From NCBI GenBank assembly GCA_040544425.1, contig JBEONO010000001.1, positions 310,001 through 374,000 on the forward strand: 64,000 nt of DNA. The letters run 5' to 3'. The translations under genes were made by a program, and so were the position numbers. Source of the DNA: Solimicrobium sp040544425 (GTDB lineage Bacteria; Pseudomonadota; Gammaproteobacteria; Burkholderiales; Burkholderiaceae_D). Below, in pieces: positions 50,644-60,359 of the stretch; position 1 is the first letter of the stretch; each line of letters begins with the position of its first letter. The notes beneath the pieces were generated by a model that searched no databases, was not told where the DNA came from, and saw only the letters and a list, made by a program, of their open reading frames with translations.

Positions 50644-52937
50644 TTGCGCAAGAATTGGAAGTAAGTTTGCACATGGCGTTTGTAGAAGCGCGTCAGGCAA
50701 GATATGAGTTCATTACTGTCGAGCACCTGTTGCTCGCGTTACTGGATAATCCGTCTGCTGCTGAAGTCATGCGTGCATGTGCAGTGAATATTGAAGACCT
50801 GCGCAAAACGTTGAGCAATTTTGTCAGCGACAATACGCCAACGGTCGCCGGAACCGGTGAGGTGGACACCCAGCCTACGCTAGGCTTCCAGCGCGTTATT
50901 CAACGGGCGATCATGCATGTTCAATCAGCATCAAACGGCAAGAAGGAAGTTAATGGCGCCAATGTGCTGGTTGCGATATTCGGTGAGAAGGACTCGCACG
51001 CCGTTTACTACCTGCATCAGCAGGGTGTGACACGTTTGGATGTAGTCAACTTCATTTCACATGGCGTGCGCAAAGATCATCCTGCTGATCCGCAAAAATC
51101 AACCGAAGGTGTGGAAGAATCGCACAGTGAAGTGCAACCCAAAGAAAGTGCTTTGGATCAATTCACATTGAATTTGAATAAGGCAGCCGCTGAAGGAAAG
51201 ATCGACCCGCTGGTTGGACGCGACAGCGAAGTGGAGCGTGTCGTGCAGATATTGTGCCGCCGCAGGAAAAATAACCCTTTGTTGGTTGGCGAAGCCGGGG
51301 TTGGGAAGACAGCAATCGCCGAAGGTTTGGCGCTGCGTATCACGATGGGCGACGTCCCTGACATTTTGCAAAACGCCATTGTCTATTCGTTGGATATGGG
51401 GTCGTTGCTTGCTGGGACAAAGTATCGCGGCGATTTTGAATTACGACTCAAAGCAGTGTTGAAGCAATTAAAAGATGCGCCAAACGGCATTTTATTTATT
51501 GATGAGATCCATACCATCATTGGTGCCGGCTCTGCTTCTGGCGGTACTTTGGATGCGTCCAATCTGTTGAAGCCTGCTTTGTCATCCGGTCAGTTGAAGT
51601 GTATCGGTGCGACCACTTATACCGAATACCGCGGTGTGTTTGAAAAAGACCATGCTTTGTCTCGTCGCTTCCAAAAAATCGATGTGATTGAACCTACTGT
51701 TGAGCAGACTGTTCAGATCTTGCGCGGCTTGAAAACACGGTTTGAGGAACATCATAATGTGAAGTATTCAGCATCGGCGTTGACCTCTGCCGCAGAACTT
51801 TCTGCGCGCTTTATTAATGACAGACACCTGCCAGACAAGGCGATTGACGTGATTGACGAGGCCGGTGCGGCACAACGAGTTTTGCCGAAATCCAAGCAAA
51901 AGAAAACGATTGGCAAGTTTGAAATTGAAGAAATCATTTCGAAAATTGCCCGTATCCCGCCACAGACGGTCAACCAGGACGATCGCAGTAAGCTGCAGAC
52001 CATCGAACGCGATTTGAAGAACGTGGTGTTTGGTCAGGATCCTGCGATTGACGCCTTGTCTTCAGCGATCAAAATGGCGCGGGCGGGCTTAGGCAAGTTG
52101 GATAAGCCTATCGGATCATTCCTGTTCTCGGGTCCGACCGGCGTTGGAAAAACTGAAATGGCCAAACAGTTGGCGTTCACATTGGGGATCGAACTAATTC
52201 GGTTCGACATGTCCGAATATATGGAGCGTCATGCCGTGAGCAGGTTAATCGGTGCGCCACCAGGCTATGTTGGATTTGATCAGGGCGGATTATTAACTGA
52301 AGCGATCACCAAAAAGCCGCACACCGTTTTGCTGTTAGATGAAATCGAAAAAGCGCATCCTGACGTATTTAATATTTTGTTGCAGGTGATGGATCATGGC
52401 ACGCTGACTGACAATAATGGGCGCAAGGCGGATTTTCGCAATGTGATCATTATTATGACAACCAATGCCGGCGCAGAGAGTCTTCAGAAGCGTTCGATCG
52501 GATTTACTGATAATAAAGAAGCCGGTGATGAAATGGCCGATATCAAGCGTATGTTTACGCCTGAGTTCCGCAATCGTCTGGATGCAATCATCAGCTTCGG
52601 TGCCTTGAATGAAGAAATTATCTTGCGGGTTGTCGATAAGTTCCTGATGCAGTTGGAAGAGCAATTGCATGAGAAAAAAGTCGATGCGATATTTACAGAA
52701 AATTTGCGTAAGTTCTTAGGCAAAAAAGGATTTGATCCGCTGATGGGCGCTCGTCCAATGGCGCGTCTGATTCAAGACATGATACGCAAAGCATTGGCCG
52801 ACGAATTATTGTTTGGCAAGCTGGTAACGGGTGGAAAAGTTGTAGTGGATTTGGATGAAAATAATCTCATCAAACTCAATTTTTCGGAAAGTGATACGCG
52901 CCCTTCAGCCACGCAGGAAGCAGTGGAAACCGAATAG
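50640..52937 (+). CDS. clpA: ATP-dependent Clp protease ATPase subunit ClpA
   Basis: The 765-residue unfoldase has the N-terminal Clp_N repeat domain that binds ClpS (about 1-145), AAA domain 1 with Walker A GEAGVGKT at 217-224, and AAA domain 2 with GPTGVGKT at 498-505, plus the C-terminal D2-small domain. ATG at 50640 has GGAGG five bases upstream; an earlier in-frame start at 50622 lies within clpS. It works with ClpP, not encoded here. Confidence 0.97.
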   Translation: MIAQELEVSLHMAFVEARQARYEFITVEHLLLALLDNPSAAEVMRACAVNIEDLRKTLSNFVSDNTPTVAGTGEVDTQPTLGFQRVIQRAIMHVQSASNGKKEVNGANVLVAIFGEKDSHAVYYLHQQGVTRLDVVNFISHGVRKDHPADPQKSTEGVEESHSEVQPKESALDQFTLNLNKAAAEGKIDPLVGRDSEVERVVQILCRRRKNNPLLVGEAGVGKTAIAEGLALRITMGDVPDILQNAIVYSLDMGSLLAGTKYRGDFELRLKAVLKQLKDAPNGILFIDEIHTIIGAGSASGGTLDASNLLKPALSSGQLKCIGATTYTEYRGVFEKDHALSRRFQKIDVIEPTVEQTVQILRGLKTRFEEHHNVKYSASALTSAAELSARFINDRHLPDKAIDVIDEAGAAQRVLPKSKQKKTIGKFEIEEIISKIARIPPQTVNQDDRSKLQTIERDLKNVVFGQDPAIDALSSAIKMARAGLGKLDKPIGSFLFSGPTGVGKTEMAKQLAFTLGIELIRFDMSEYMERHAVSRLIGAPPGYVGFDQGGLLTEAITKKPHTVLLLDEIEKAHPDVFNILLQVMDHGTLTDNNGRKADFRNVIIIMTTNAGAESLQKRSIGFTDNKEAGDEMADIKRMFTPEFRNRLDAIISFGALNEEIILRVVDKFLMQLEEQLHEKKVDAIFTENLRKFLGKKGFDPLMGARPMARLIQDMIRKALADELLFGKLVTGGKVVVDLDENNLIKLNFSESDTRPSATQEAVETE

Positions 52938-52953
52938 CGATATTTGGGATGCG

Positions 52954-52983
52954 AAAAAAAACCGGCAAATGCCGGTTTTTTTT
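52954..52983. terminator. Terminator between clpA and the chemoreceptor gene
   Basis: AACCGGC and GCCGGTT arms around AAAT with long A and T flanks, usable in both directions by the convergent genes. Confidence 0.9.
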
Positions 52984-52997
52984 ATTGGATAATCTGA

Positions 52998-54590
52998 TCA
53001 GTAAGAAGCATTACTGATTTTTAATAGTTGGTTTGGCTGGTGGCTGTCGCGCGCGCCGGTCATGCCGGAGTTTGACAGTTTAAACACATCCAACGATTGG
53101 GTCAGGCGCTCGGCCTCGGTATTCATTGATGACGCGGCCGAGGCGGCTTCTTCTACCATGGCAGAATTTTGCTGCGTCATTTCATCCATATGTTCGATTG
53201 CGCGACCAATTTCCTGAATGCCTGCACTTTGATCCTGACTGGCCGCAGAAATTTCTTTCATAATGTCGCTGACCCGTTTCACCGAATCGACAATCTCGCC
53301 CATTGTCTGCCCTGCGTGATCCACTAATTGTGAACCTTGCGTAACTTTATCAACCGAATCGCTAATCAGGGTTTTAATTTCTTTGGCTGCAGCAGCGCTG
53401 CGTTGCGCCAGATTTCGAACTTCGGAAGCAACCACCGCGAACCCGCGTCCTTGTTCACCGGCGCGCGCCGCTTCTACAGCCGCGTTCAAAGCCAGAATAT
53501 TGGTTTGGAATGCGATGCCATCAATGACGGTGATGATGTCGACAATTTTTTTCGAAGACCCGTTGATCTGCGACATCGTGCCGATCACCTGATTGACAAC
53601 TTCGCCCCCTTTGACCGCGACATCCGAAGCAATATCGGCCAAACGATTGGCCTGTTTTGCGTTGTCCGCATTCTGCTTGACCGTGTCACTCAGTGAGGCC
53701 ATAGAACTGGAGGTTTCTTGCAGACTGTTTGCCTGGGATTCTGTACGCGACGATAAATCGTTATTGCCTGAGGAGATTTCTGAACTGGCAACCTTGATCG
53801 TTTCGGCTGACAATTTAATTTCAGAAACCATCAACTCTAATTTGGTTTTCATTTCTTTCAAAGCGACCAGTAAGCTGGTTTTATCATTCGGATCTGTATG
53901 GATATCCATTGATAAATCACCGGCCGCAACAGCCACCGCAATTTCACGGGTGTACTCGGGTTCTCCTCCGAGCTGTTGCCAAATCCCTCGGACCACAATA
54001 AAGGAAACTCCGCCCAGTGTCAGGACGATCATTACCGCGACAAAAATAGTCGTGTACAAAACATTGTTCACGCTGTCGCCGCTTTTTTCCACCCCCGATT
54101 TGAATTGTTTTTTCGCAGACTCTTGTGTTTTCGCCAGATCGGTCTGCAAAGCATTCAGGGTGGATTGCATTTTCCCGATCATCGGCATTGGATCGCCTTG
54201 TTCGATCTCCATCATGATTTTCGCCACGCTTAACGCTGGTGAATAGTAGGCTTCGAATTCCTTGGTGAGGCGTTCAGACGTCTCAAGCTGGCCATTAATC
54301 TGGCCCAGGTTTTTCATGCTGTCCCGAATGCTTTTCGCGTTTAGTTCGATGGCTTCGAGGCGTTTTTTATCGCCCTCGCTGACAGCTTCCTGCAGTGCCT
54401 TGACCAGGCCACCGACATCGGTAATCAAGGACTTCGATTGGTCCAGTATTGGATAGTCAACCGTTTCGGTAGTGTGTATGGATGAAATTGCAATCGTTGA
54501 AAAATACACACTTAACGCCAAACCGAGACTGAAGATGACTGCGGCAGTCGCTGGCAAGGACCAAATGCGTTTCTTAATGCTCATGCTCAT
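52998..54590 (-). CDS. Methyl-accepting chemotaxis protein
   Basis: The 530-residue receptor has membrane helices at about 11-33 and 179-201, a helical periplasmic ligand region of about 145 residues (four-helix type), a HAMP domain (about 202-255) and a cytoplasmic signalling domain whose hairpin tip (FQTNILALNAAVEAARAG, about 361-378) is canonical. It ends without a CheR/CheB tethering pentapeptide. GAGG lies eight bases before the ATG at 54590. The ligand is unknown. Confidence 0.94.
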   Translation of the reverse strand: MSMSIKKRIWSLPATAAVIFSLGLALSVYFSTIAISSIHTTETVDYPILDQSKSLITDVGGLVKALQEAVSEGDKKRLEAIELNAKSIRDSMKNLGQINGQLETSERLTKEFEAYYSPALSVAKIMMEIEQGDPMPMIGKMQSTLNALQTDLAKTQESAKKQFKSGVEKSGDSVNNVLYTTIFVAVMIVLTLGGVSFIVVRGIWQQLGGEPEYTREIAVAVAAGDLSMDIHTDPNDKTSLLVALKEMKTKLELMVSEIKLSAETIKVASSEISSGNNDLSSRTESQANSLQETSSSMASLSDTVKQNADNAKQANRLADIASDVAVKGGEVVNQVIGTMSQINGSSKKIVDIITVIDGIAFQTNILALNAAVEAARAGEQGRGFAVVASEVRNLAQRSAAAAKEIKTLISDSVDKVTQGSQLVDHAGQTMGEIVDSVKRVSDIMKEISAASQDQSAGIQEIGRAIEHMDEMTQQNSAMVEEAASAASSMNTEAERLTQSLDVFKLSNSGMTGARDSHQPNQLLKISNASY

Positions 54591-54626
54591 ATAAACTACC
54601 TCATGGTGGAACGGCTAATCATTATT

Positions 54627-54660
54627 AAATAAAAATGGGACCTCAATCTTCCGGGGTCCC
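54627..54660 (-). terminator. Terminator downstream of the beta-barrel remnant
   Basis: On the minus strand GGGACC and GGTCCC pair around a 12-base loop, followed by ATTTTTATTT. It sits 74 bases after the remnant's stop codon and just before the chemoreceptor gene. Confidence 0.6.
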
Positions 54661-54733
54661 TTTCAATATAGTCGAAAGAACAGAAATTGTTAGCTACTTG
54701 GATTTAACCCGAGCTTAATTCCAACACTTACAT

Positions 54734-54958
54734 TCAAAATACCCGGTCATAGCTGATTCTGACCACGCTGACACACTCGCCCCAATCAGTTGTCGTATCC
54801 CTGTTTAGGTCAATTTGAGTTTTGATGTCAATGCTTGAATCGATGTCATAACGTAAAGTGAGCGACCAAAGTCTGTGGGCGCTGACGTCGTAATCTTGTG
54901 CTGAGGTGTTGATGCGTATTGTGTTTCTGGTTGAGCCTGTTGTGACAACATAAACCGT
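54734..54958 (-). pseudogene. Remnant of an outer-membrane beta-barrel protein (C-terminus)
   Basis: On the minus strand the frame that ends with TGA at 54736-54734 reads as alternating beta-strand sequence, including WSLTLRYDIDSSIDIKTQID, and finishes RISYDRVF with a terminal Phe, the usual outer-membrane beta-barrel ending. The frame is blocked by a TGA at 54961-54959. Just upstream, another frame (ATG at 54982) reads ASIYFDERFML and may be the preceding strand joined by a frameshift. No start region of normal length remains. The parent family (porin-like) cannot be named. Confidence 0.5.
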
Positions 54959-55226
54959 TCATCAAAGTAAATGCTGGCTGCCATTTAATATTTAAAGTTT
55001 AACAGCCGTTGAACAAATCGATAGATTGCTCAATCTGTATTACCTTAAATTTCGTTTAGCTTACCCAGTGAAAAATGCAAATAAAATGTGCGTTTGTTGC
55101 ACATTTTTTATTCAGTTGTTGTTTGTGAAATGCCTGGAAGTGGGAACGAGAGCCACTGACAAATTGATTAACGTCGCGCAGTTACCAGAGTTGAGGCAGG
55201 GTGGTGGAAGGGAGTTACAGCGTTCG

Positions 55227-55676
55227 TTAATGTTTTCCTGTGCTGCCAAAACCGCCGGAACCACGTTCGCTGTCGGAAAATTCGTCTACAACTTCAAAGC
55301 CAACCTGCAGGACCGGCACAATAATTAACTGCGCGAGGCGCTCCATGGGCATCAGGGTAAATGCCTGTTGCCCGCGATTCCAGGTCGAGACCATCAGTTG
55401 TCCCTGATAGTCCGAGTCGATCAGCCCAACCAGATTGCCGAGCACAATCCCGTTTTTATGACCCATGCCGCTGCGCGGCAAGATCATCGCTGCGTAATTT
55501 GGATCGGCCAGATGAATCGCCAGTCCGGTTGGTATCAATACCGTTTGGCCAGCCAGAATAGTCAGCGGGGCATCGATACAGGCGCGCAGGTCCAGACCGG
55601 CGCTGCCAGGGGTTGCATAGGCTGGCAGTTGATCTTTCATGCGTGGGTCAAGAATTTTTAAGGCGATAGTTTTCAT
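55227..55676 (-). CDS. dut: dUTP diphosphatase
   Basis: The 149-residue trimeric dUTPase shows the five family motifs: PGSAGLDLRA, PRSGMGHKNGIVLGN, LIDSDYQG, MERLAQLI and the C-terminal RGSGGFGSTG. It hydrolyses dUTP to dUMP. It follows coaBC by 15 bases and closes the ribF-ileS-lspA-coaBC-dut gene group. Confidence 0.97.
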   Translation of the reverse strand: MKTIALKILDPRMKDQLPAYATPGSAGLDLRACIDAPLTILAGQTVLIPTGLAIHLADPNYAAMILPRSGMGHKNGIVLGNLVGLIDSDYQGQLMVSTWNRGQQAFTLMPMERLAQLIIVPVLQVGFEVVDEFSDSERGSGGFGSTGKH

Positions 55677-55691
55677 ATGCGATGCAGAAAG

Positions 55692-56900
55692 TTAAATGCG
55701 GTGAGCAATTTCGATAACCAATTGTCGTGCCAAATTGGTTTTGTCGGCTAATGGTAAAGAATGATGACCCTTGTCATCAAACAGAATGATTTCGTTCTGA
55801 TTCAAACCAAAGGTTTTTTGCGCGATGTTGCCCACTAACAGTGGCACATTTTTTTTCAGACGTTTGATGGTGCTGTACTTGATCAGATTTTCAGATTCCG
55901 CAGCAAAGCCGACGCAGTAGGGCGGGTGCGCCAGAGACGCGACCTCAGCCAGAATATCGGGATTTTGTACGAATTGGAGTTTCGGAAAATCGTCACCGCC
56001 AATTTTTTTCAGCTTCTGCTTGCTGACATTACTGATTCGCCAGTCCGCCACTGCTGCCACAGAAATGAAGATGTCTTGATCTTCGATTTGCGCAAACACT
56101 GCGTCGTGCATTTCCTGTGCAGTTTGCACCTGATGCCGTACACAGCCGTAAGGGTTGCTTAACGCGGTCGGCCCGGAGATCAGCTGAACGATCGCGCCTG
56201 CTTCAAATGCCGCCTGAGCAATCGCGTAGCCCATTTTCCCGGATGATAAATTCGTCAGGCCGCGCACTGGATCGATCGGTTCAAAGGTCGGTCCCGCGGT
56301 AATTAAAACTCGTTTGCCTGCTAGTGATTTGGTTGTAAACGCGGCGAGCAATTCGGCAATTATCTGATCCGGTTCCAGCATGCGCCCCATACCGGTTTCA
56401 CCACAGGCCTGATCGCCGGAAGCGGGTCCCAGAATGTGCGTTCCATCGTCATGCAGCTGTTTGATGTTGCGCTGCGTCGCCGGTTTTTGCCACATCTCGA
56501 CATTCATCGCCGGAGCGATAAATAATGGCACGTGATCTGGCCGGGCCGTGCACAAGGTCGACAATAAATCGTCGCAATGACCATGCGCCAGTTTTGCCAT
56601 GAAATCGGTAGAACAGGGTGCGATCAAAATTGCATCAGCGACCCGGCTCAATTCAATGTGCGCCATATTGTTATGGATACGCGCATCCCACTGACTTGCA
56701 TACACCGTGTTGCCAGACAACGCCTGCATCGTAACAGGCGTCATGAATTGACAGGCACTGTCGGTCATGACCACCTGAACCGTCGCTTCCTGTTTAATCA
56801 GGCTGCGACATAGTTCGGCCGATTTATAACAGGCAATGCCACCTGTCAAACCCAGCAAGATGTGCTTGCCTTTGAGCGGGTTGCTTGCAAGGTTGCTCAT
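55692..56900 (-). CDS. coaBC: Bifunctional phosphopantothenoylcysteine decarboxylase/synthetase
   Basis: The 402-residue enzyme has an FMN-binding CoaC half (about 1-190) with GGIACYKSAEL, the catalytic His in HIELSRVADAILIAPCS, PAMN and the flexible-loop Cys in GDQACGETGMGR, and a CoaB half opening ITAGPTFEPIDPVRGLTN. It carries out two steps of coenzyme A synthesis. Confidence 0.96.
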   Translation of the reverse strand: MSNLASNPLKGKHILLGLTGGIACYKSAELCRSLIKQEATVQVVMTDSACQFMTPVTMQALSGNTVYASQWDARIHNNMAHIELSRVADAILIAPCSTDFMAKLAHGHCDDLLSTLCTARPDHVPLFIAPAMNVEMWQKPATQRNIKQLHDDGTHILGPASGDQACGETGMGRMLEPDQIIAELLAAFTTKSLAGKRVLITAGPTFEPIDPVRGLTNLSSGKMGYAIAQAAFEAGAIVQLISGPTALSNPYGCVRHQVQTAQEMHDAVFAQIEDQDIFISVAAVADWRISNVSKQKLKKIGGDDFPKLQFVQNPDILAEVASLAHPPYCVGFAAESENLIKYSTIKRLKKNVPLLVGNIAQKTFGLNQNEIILFDDKGHHSLPLADKTNLARQLVIEIAHRI

Positions 56901-56917
56901 GGTATCCCCTTGTTGAA

Positions 56918-57412
56918 TTACTTGTTTCGGACTCGGCGCAGCTCATCCAGAATAAACAGCGCAGCACCCAGGCAGATGGCACTGTCGGCCAAATTGAAGG
57001 CTGCAAAGTGACTGTGCAAATAATAAAAATCCAGAAAGTCGACGACGTGTCCATACATCAGACGGTCAATCACATTGCCAATCGCCCCACCTAAAATAAG
57101 CGCCAGAGACCAGCAAAACATTTTCTGGCTGCTGTTATTTCTGAGCAGGTAGATGATGTAGAGCGCCGCGCAAATACCAATGCCCGTAAAAAAATGCCGT
57201 TGCCAGCCAGATTCATTGGCCAAGAAACTGAACGCAGCGCCAGAGTTATAGGCCAGTACCAAATTAAAAAAGCTGGTCACCGGCTTCGTCTCACCGAGGA
57301 CAAATAGTTTGGTCATGGTGATTTTTGACAATTGATCGAACAAAATCACGATAAATGAAATGCCCAGCCATGGGATCATGCTGCCATTCGATGTTTTCTT
57401 ATTTGTTGCCAT
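56918..57412 (-). CDS. lspA: Lipoprotein signal peptidase
   Basis: The 164-residue protein has four membrane helices and both catalytic Asp motifs of signal peptidase II, NVIDRLMYGHVVDF and FNLADSAI. It cleaves prolipoproteins such as the secretin MshL would be. It lies 40 bases after ileS and 17 before coaBC. Confidence 0.96.
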   Translation of the reverse strand: MATNKKTSNGSMIPWLGISFIVILFDQLSKITMTKLFVLGETKPVTSFFNLVLAYNSGAAFSFLANESGWQRHFFTGIGICAALYIIYLLRNNSSQKMFCWSLALILGGAIGNVIDRLMYGHVVDFLDFYYLHSHFAAFNLADSAICLGAALFILDELRRVRNK

Positions 57413-57452
57413 AAATTTGATGTCGGTTTAGTTGAACTATTAAATAAAAGTT

Positions 57453-60305
57453 TTATGCAAACGAGCGAGGTTCACCATGGCCAAACAAATTGTCCACGCA
57501 GCGCTTACATAAACCAGGATGATCGGCATGACTGCCAACGTCCGCGCGATAATGCCAGCAACGTTCACATTTCGTATAGGTCGACGCAGTGACGATCACG
57601 GTTTCCTCTTCAACTGTGTTCACCATTTCAACCTTTGCATCAGAGGTGATGAAAACGAATTTCAAATCATCGCCCAGGCTTTTTAAAATGCTGTACTTGT
57701 TGCCGGAAGCGCGGATGGTGAGTTCGGCCTGCAGCGACGCGCCGATGTTACCGGCGACCCGGGTTTCTTCGAGCTGCTTGGTGACATCCAGACGGATACT
57801 GCGCAGCTCGGAATATTTATCCATCAACATACCCGCGTCGGGTACTTCCGGAATGGTGTAATACAGTTGCGTGAAAATGGTTTCATCACTGTGCTGATAG
57901 TCGTCACTGCTGGCAAAGAACTTCCAGGCCTCTTCAGCGGTGAAGGACAGGGTCGGCGCCATTAAACGAATCAGGGACTGCGCGATATGCCACAAAGCAC
58001 TTTGCGCAGAGCGGCGCGCTGCAGAACCAGTGCCGCTGGTGTACAGACGATCTTTCAGAATATCGAGATAGAATCCGCCCAGATCTTCCGAACAATAGCT
58101 TTGCAGTTTGGCGACCACCGGATGAAATTCAAACAGCTGGTAGTGCGCCAGGACCTCATCCTGCAGGGCCTGCATATTGGCCAGGGCATAGCGATCGATT
58201 TCCAGCATGTCGGCAACGGCGACCAGATCTTTTTTGGCGTCAAAATCAGACGTATTGGCCAGCAGGAAACGCAAGGTATTGCGGATGCGGCGGTACGATT
58301 CGGTAACGCGTTTTAAAATTTCGTCCGAGATGGTGACTTCGCCCGAGTAATCCGAAGACGCCACCCACAGGCGCAAAATATCCGCTCCCAAGGTGTTGAA
58401 GATGGTTTGCGGGTCTACGCCGTTGCCCAATGATTTGGACATTTTGCGACCTTCACCGTCAACCACGAACCCGTGCGTCAACAGCGCCTTGTAAGGTGCG
58501 CTGCGGTTCAACATGCTGGACACCAGCAAGGAAGAATGGAACCAGCCGCGATGCTGATCCGACCCTTCCAGATACAAATCTGCCGGGAAGCTGGCCGGGT
58601 GCGATCCGCGCAATACGGTTTGATGGGTGCAACCGGAATCAAACCAGACGTCGAGTGTGTCTTTGTTCTTTACATACATGGCTGCTTCGTCGCCCAGCAA
58701 ATCTTTAGGCTGAATCGACTGCCAGACTTCAATGCCTTCTTTGGCAATGCGTTGCGCGATCAATTCCAGTAACTCTGGCGTGCGTGGATGCAGCAAACCG
58801 GTTTCCTTGTGCAGGAAGAAGGCCATCGGCACGCCCCATTGACGTTGCCGCGACAAGGTCCAGTCGGGCCGGTTGGCGATCATGCCCTCCAGACGCGCTT
58901 TGCCCCATGCAGGGTAAAAAGTGGTGGCTTCGATTCCTGCCAGTGCTGTTTCACGTAATGAGCTGCCGCCGTCTTTCGGTGTGACATCCATGCGCGCAAA
59001 CCATTGCGAGGTGGCACGATAAATGATCGGTGTCTTATGACGCCAGCAATGCATGTAACTGTGTTCAAACATCACCAGTTTGAACAGGGTACCGGCTTCT
59101 TTGAGTTTGTCGCAGATCGGTTTGGAGGCTTCCCAGATCGTCATTCCGCCAAAGAACGGCAACCACGAAGCGAATTTGCCATCGCCCATTACCGGGCCAA
59201 TGATGTCATCGTCTTTCATGCCGTGCGCTTTGCAGGAGTTGTAATCTTCAATGCCGTAGGCCGGGGCAGAATGCACAATGCCGGTACCGGTATCGATCGT
59301 GACATATTCACCGAGGTACACCGGCGAGACCCGATCATATCCAGGATCGAGCGCTGCCAACGGATGTTTGAATTCGATCAGCGACAGGGCTGATCCCGGA
59401 CAGGTCGCCAATACATGACCTTCCAATCCGTAATTTTTCAGACAGGTTTCAACCAGATCCTCGGCCAGAATTAACAGGGTCGGCGTGCCATCGCGCACTG
59501 TTTCGACCAGGGCATAGCTGATCTCGGGATGGAGGTTCAAGGCCTGGTTGGACGGAATGGTCCACGGGGTGGTGGTCCAGATTACGCAGTAGCCATGTTC
59601 GGTCGGCAGTTTGTCCAGGCCAAATGCCGCGGCGATTTTATCGAATTGCAGGAATGGGAAACCGACGTCGATCGACGGGTCGCGCTTGTCCTGATATTCG
59701 ACCTCTGCTTCTGCCAGGGCCGATCCGCAATCGAAACACCAATTGACCGGTTTCAAGCCGCGATACACATAGCCTTTGTCGAGTATGGTGCCAAGCGCAC
59801 GCAATTCATCGGCTTCGTTGCCGAATGCCATGGTCTTGTACGGATTTTCCCATTCGGCCAGCACACCCAGACGTTTGAAATCAATTTTTTGTTTTTCGAT
59901 TTGCGTCTCGGCGTAAGCGCGCGCCTTGGTCTGCACTTCGGCCACCGGCAAATTTTTGCCGTACTGTTTTTCAATCTGGATTTCGATCGGCATGCCGTGG
60001 CAATCCCAGCCCGGCACATAAGGCGCATCAAAGCCAGCCAGGGTGCGGGCTTTGATGATCATGTCCTTCAATATTTTATTGACCGCATGACCGAGATGAA
60101 TTTCACCATTGGCGTAAGGCGGCCCGTCGTGCAGAATAAACGTCGGACGCCCCTTTGCTGCGGCGCGGATGCGGTGATAGATTTTTTTGTCTTGCCATTC
60201 CTTGACCCATTGTGGTTCGCGCTTGGCCAGATCGCCGCGCATCGGAAATGGTGTTTCGGTCATATTGACCGGATAACTGGATTTGCTTGGTTTTTCTTTA
60301 GACAT
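57453..60305 (-). CDS. ileS: Isoleucyl-tRNA synthetase
   Basis: The 950-residue class I synthetase has HLGH (HIGH motif) at 70-73, the editing domain, KMSKS at 621-625, an anticodon-binding domain and a C-terminal zinc ribbon (CERCWHY and CKRC). It charges tRNA-Ile. It is preceded by ribF. Confidence 0.98.
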   Translation of the reverse strand: MSKEKPSKSSYPVNMTETPFPMRGDLAKREPQWVKEWQDKKIYHRIRAAAKGRPTFILHDGPPYANGEIHLGHAVNKILKDMIIKARTLAGFDAPYVPGWDCHGMPIEIQIEKQYGKNLPVAEVQTKARAYAETQIEKQKIDFKRLGVLAEWENPYKTMAFGNEADELRALGTILDKGYVYRGLKPVNWCFDCGSALAEAEVEYQDKRDPSIDVGFPFLQFDKIAAAFGLDKLPTEHGYCVIWTTTPWTIPSNQALNLHPEISYALVETVRDGTPTLLILAEDLVETCLKNYGLEGHVLATCPGSALSLIEFKHPLAALDPGYDRVSPVYLGEYVTIDTGTGIVHSAPAYGIEDYNSCKAHGMKDDDIIGPVMGDGKFASWLPFFGGMTIWEASKPICDKLKEAGTLFKLVMFEHSYMHCWRHKTPIIYRATSQWFARMDVTPKDGGSSLRETALAGIEATTFYPAWGKARLEGMIANRPDWTLSRQRQWGVPMAFFLHKETGLLHPRTPELLELIAQRIAKEGIEVWQSIQPKDLLGDEAAMYVKNKDTLDVWFDSGCTHQTVLRGSHPASFPADLYLEGSDQHRGWFHSSLLVSSMLNRSAPYKALLTHGFVVDGEGRKMSKSLGNGVDPQTIFNTLGADILRLWVASSDYSGEVTISDEILKRVTESYRRIRNTLRFLLANTSDFDAKKDLVAVADMLEIDRYALANMQALQDEVLAHYQLFEFHPVVAKLQSYCSEDLGGFYLDILKDRLYTSGTGSAARRSAQSALWHIAQSLIRLMAPTLSFTAEEAWKFFASSDDYQHSDETIFTQLYYTIPEVPDAGMLMDKYSELRSIRLDVTKQLEETRVAGNIGASLQAELTIRASGNKYSILKSLGDDLKFVFITSDAKVEMVNTVEEETVIVTASTYTKCERCWHYRADVGSHADHPGLCKRCVDNLFGHGEPRSFA

Positions 60306-60359
60306 AATGCTCTCTTGGATATCGCGATATTTTTTGTGAAGCTGAATTTTTCTTGTGCT

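Larger units (their letters stand above)
54591..55226. other. Long intergenic region with decayed gene
   Basis: These 636 bases contain no intact gene. They hold the beta-barrel remnant at 54734-54958, its probable terminator at 54627-54660, and AT-rich DNA. A plus-strand frame at 55026-55328 runs into the end of dut on the other strand and is not credible. Confidence 0.6.

Noticed and set aside
55026..55328. Plus-strand frame of 100 codons before and into dut
   Set aside because: It runs antisense through the 3' end of dut, has no family-like sequence and no ribosome site.
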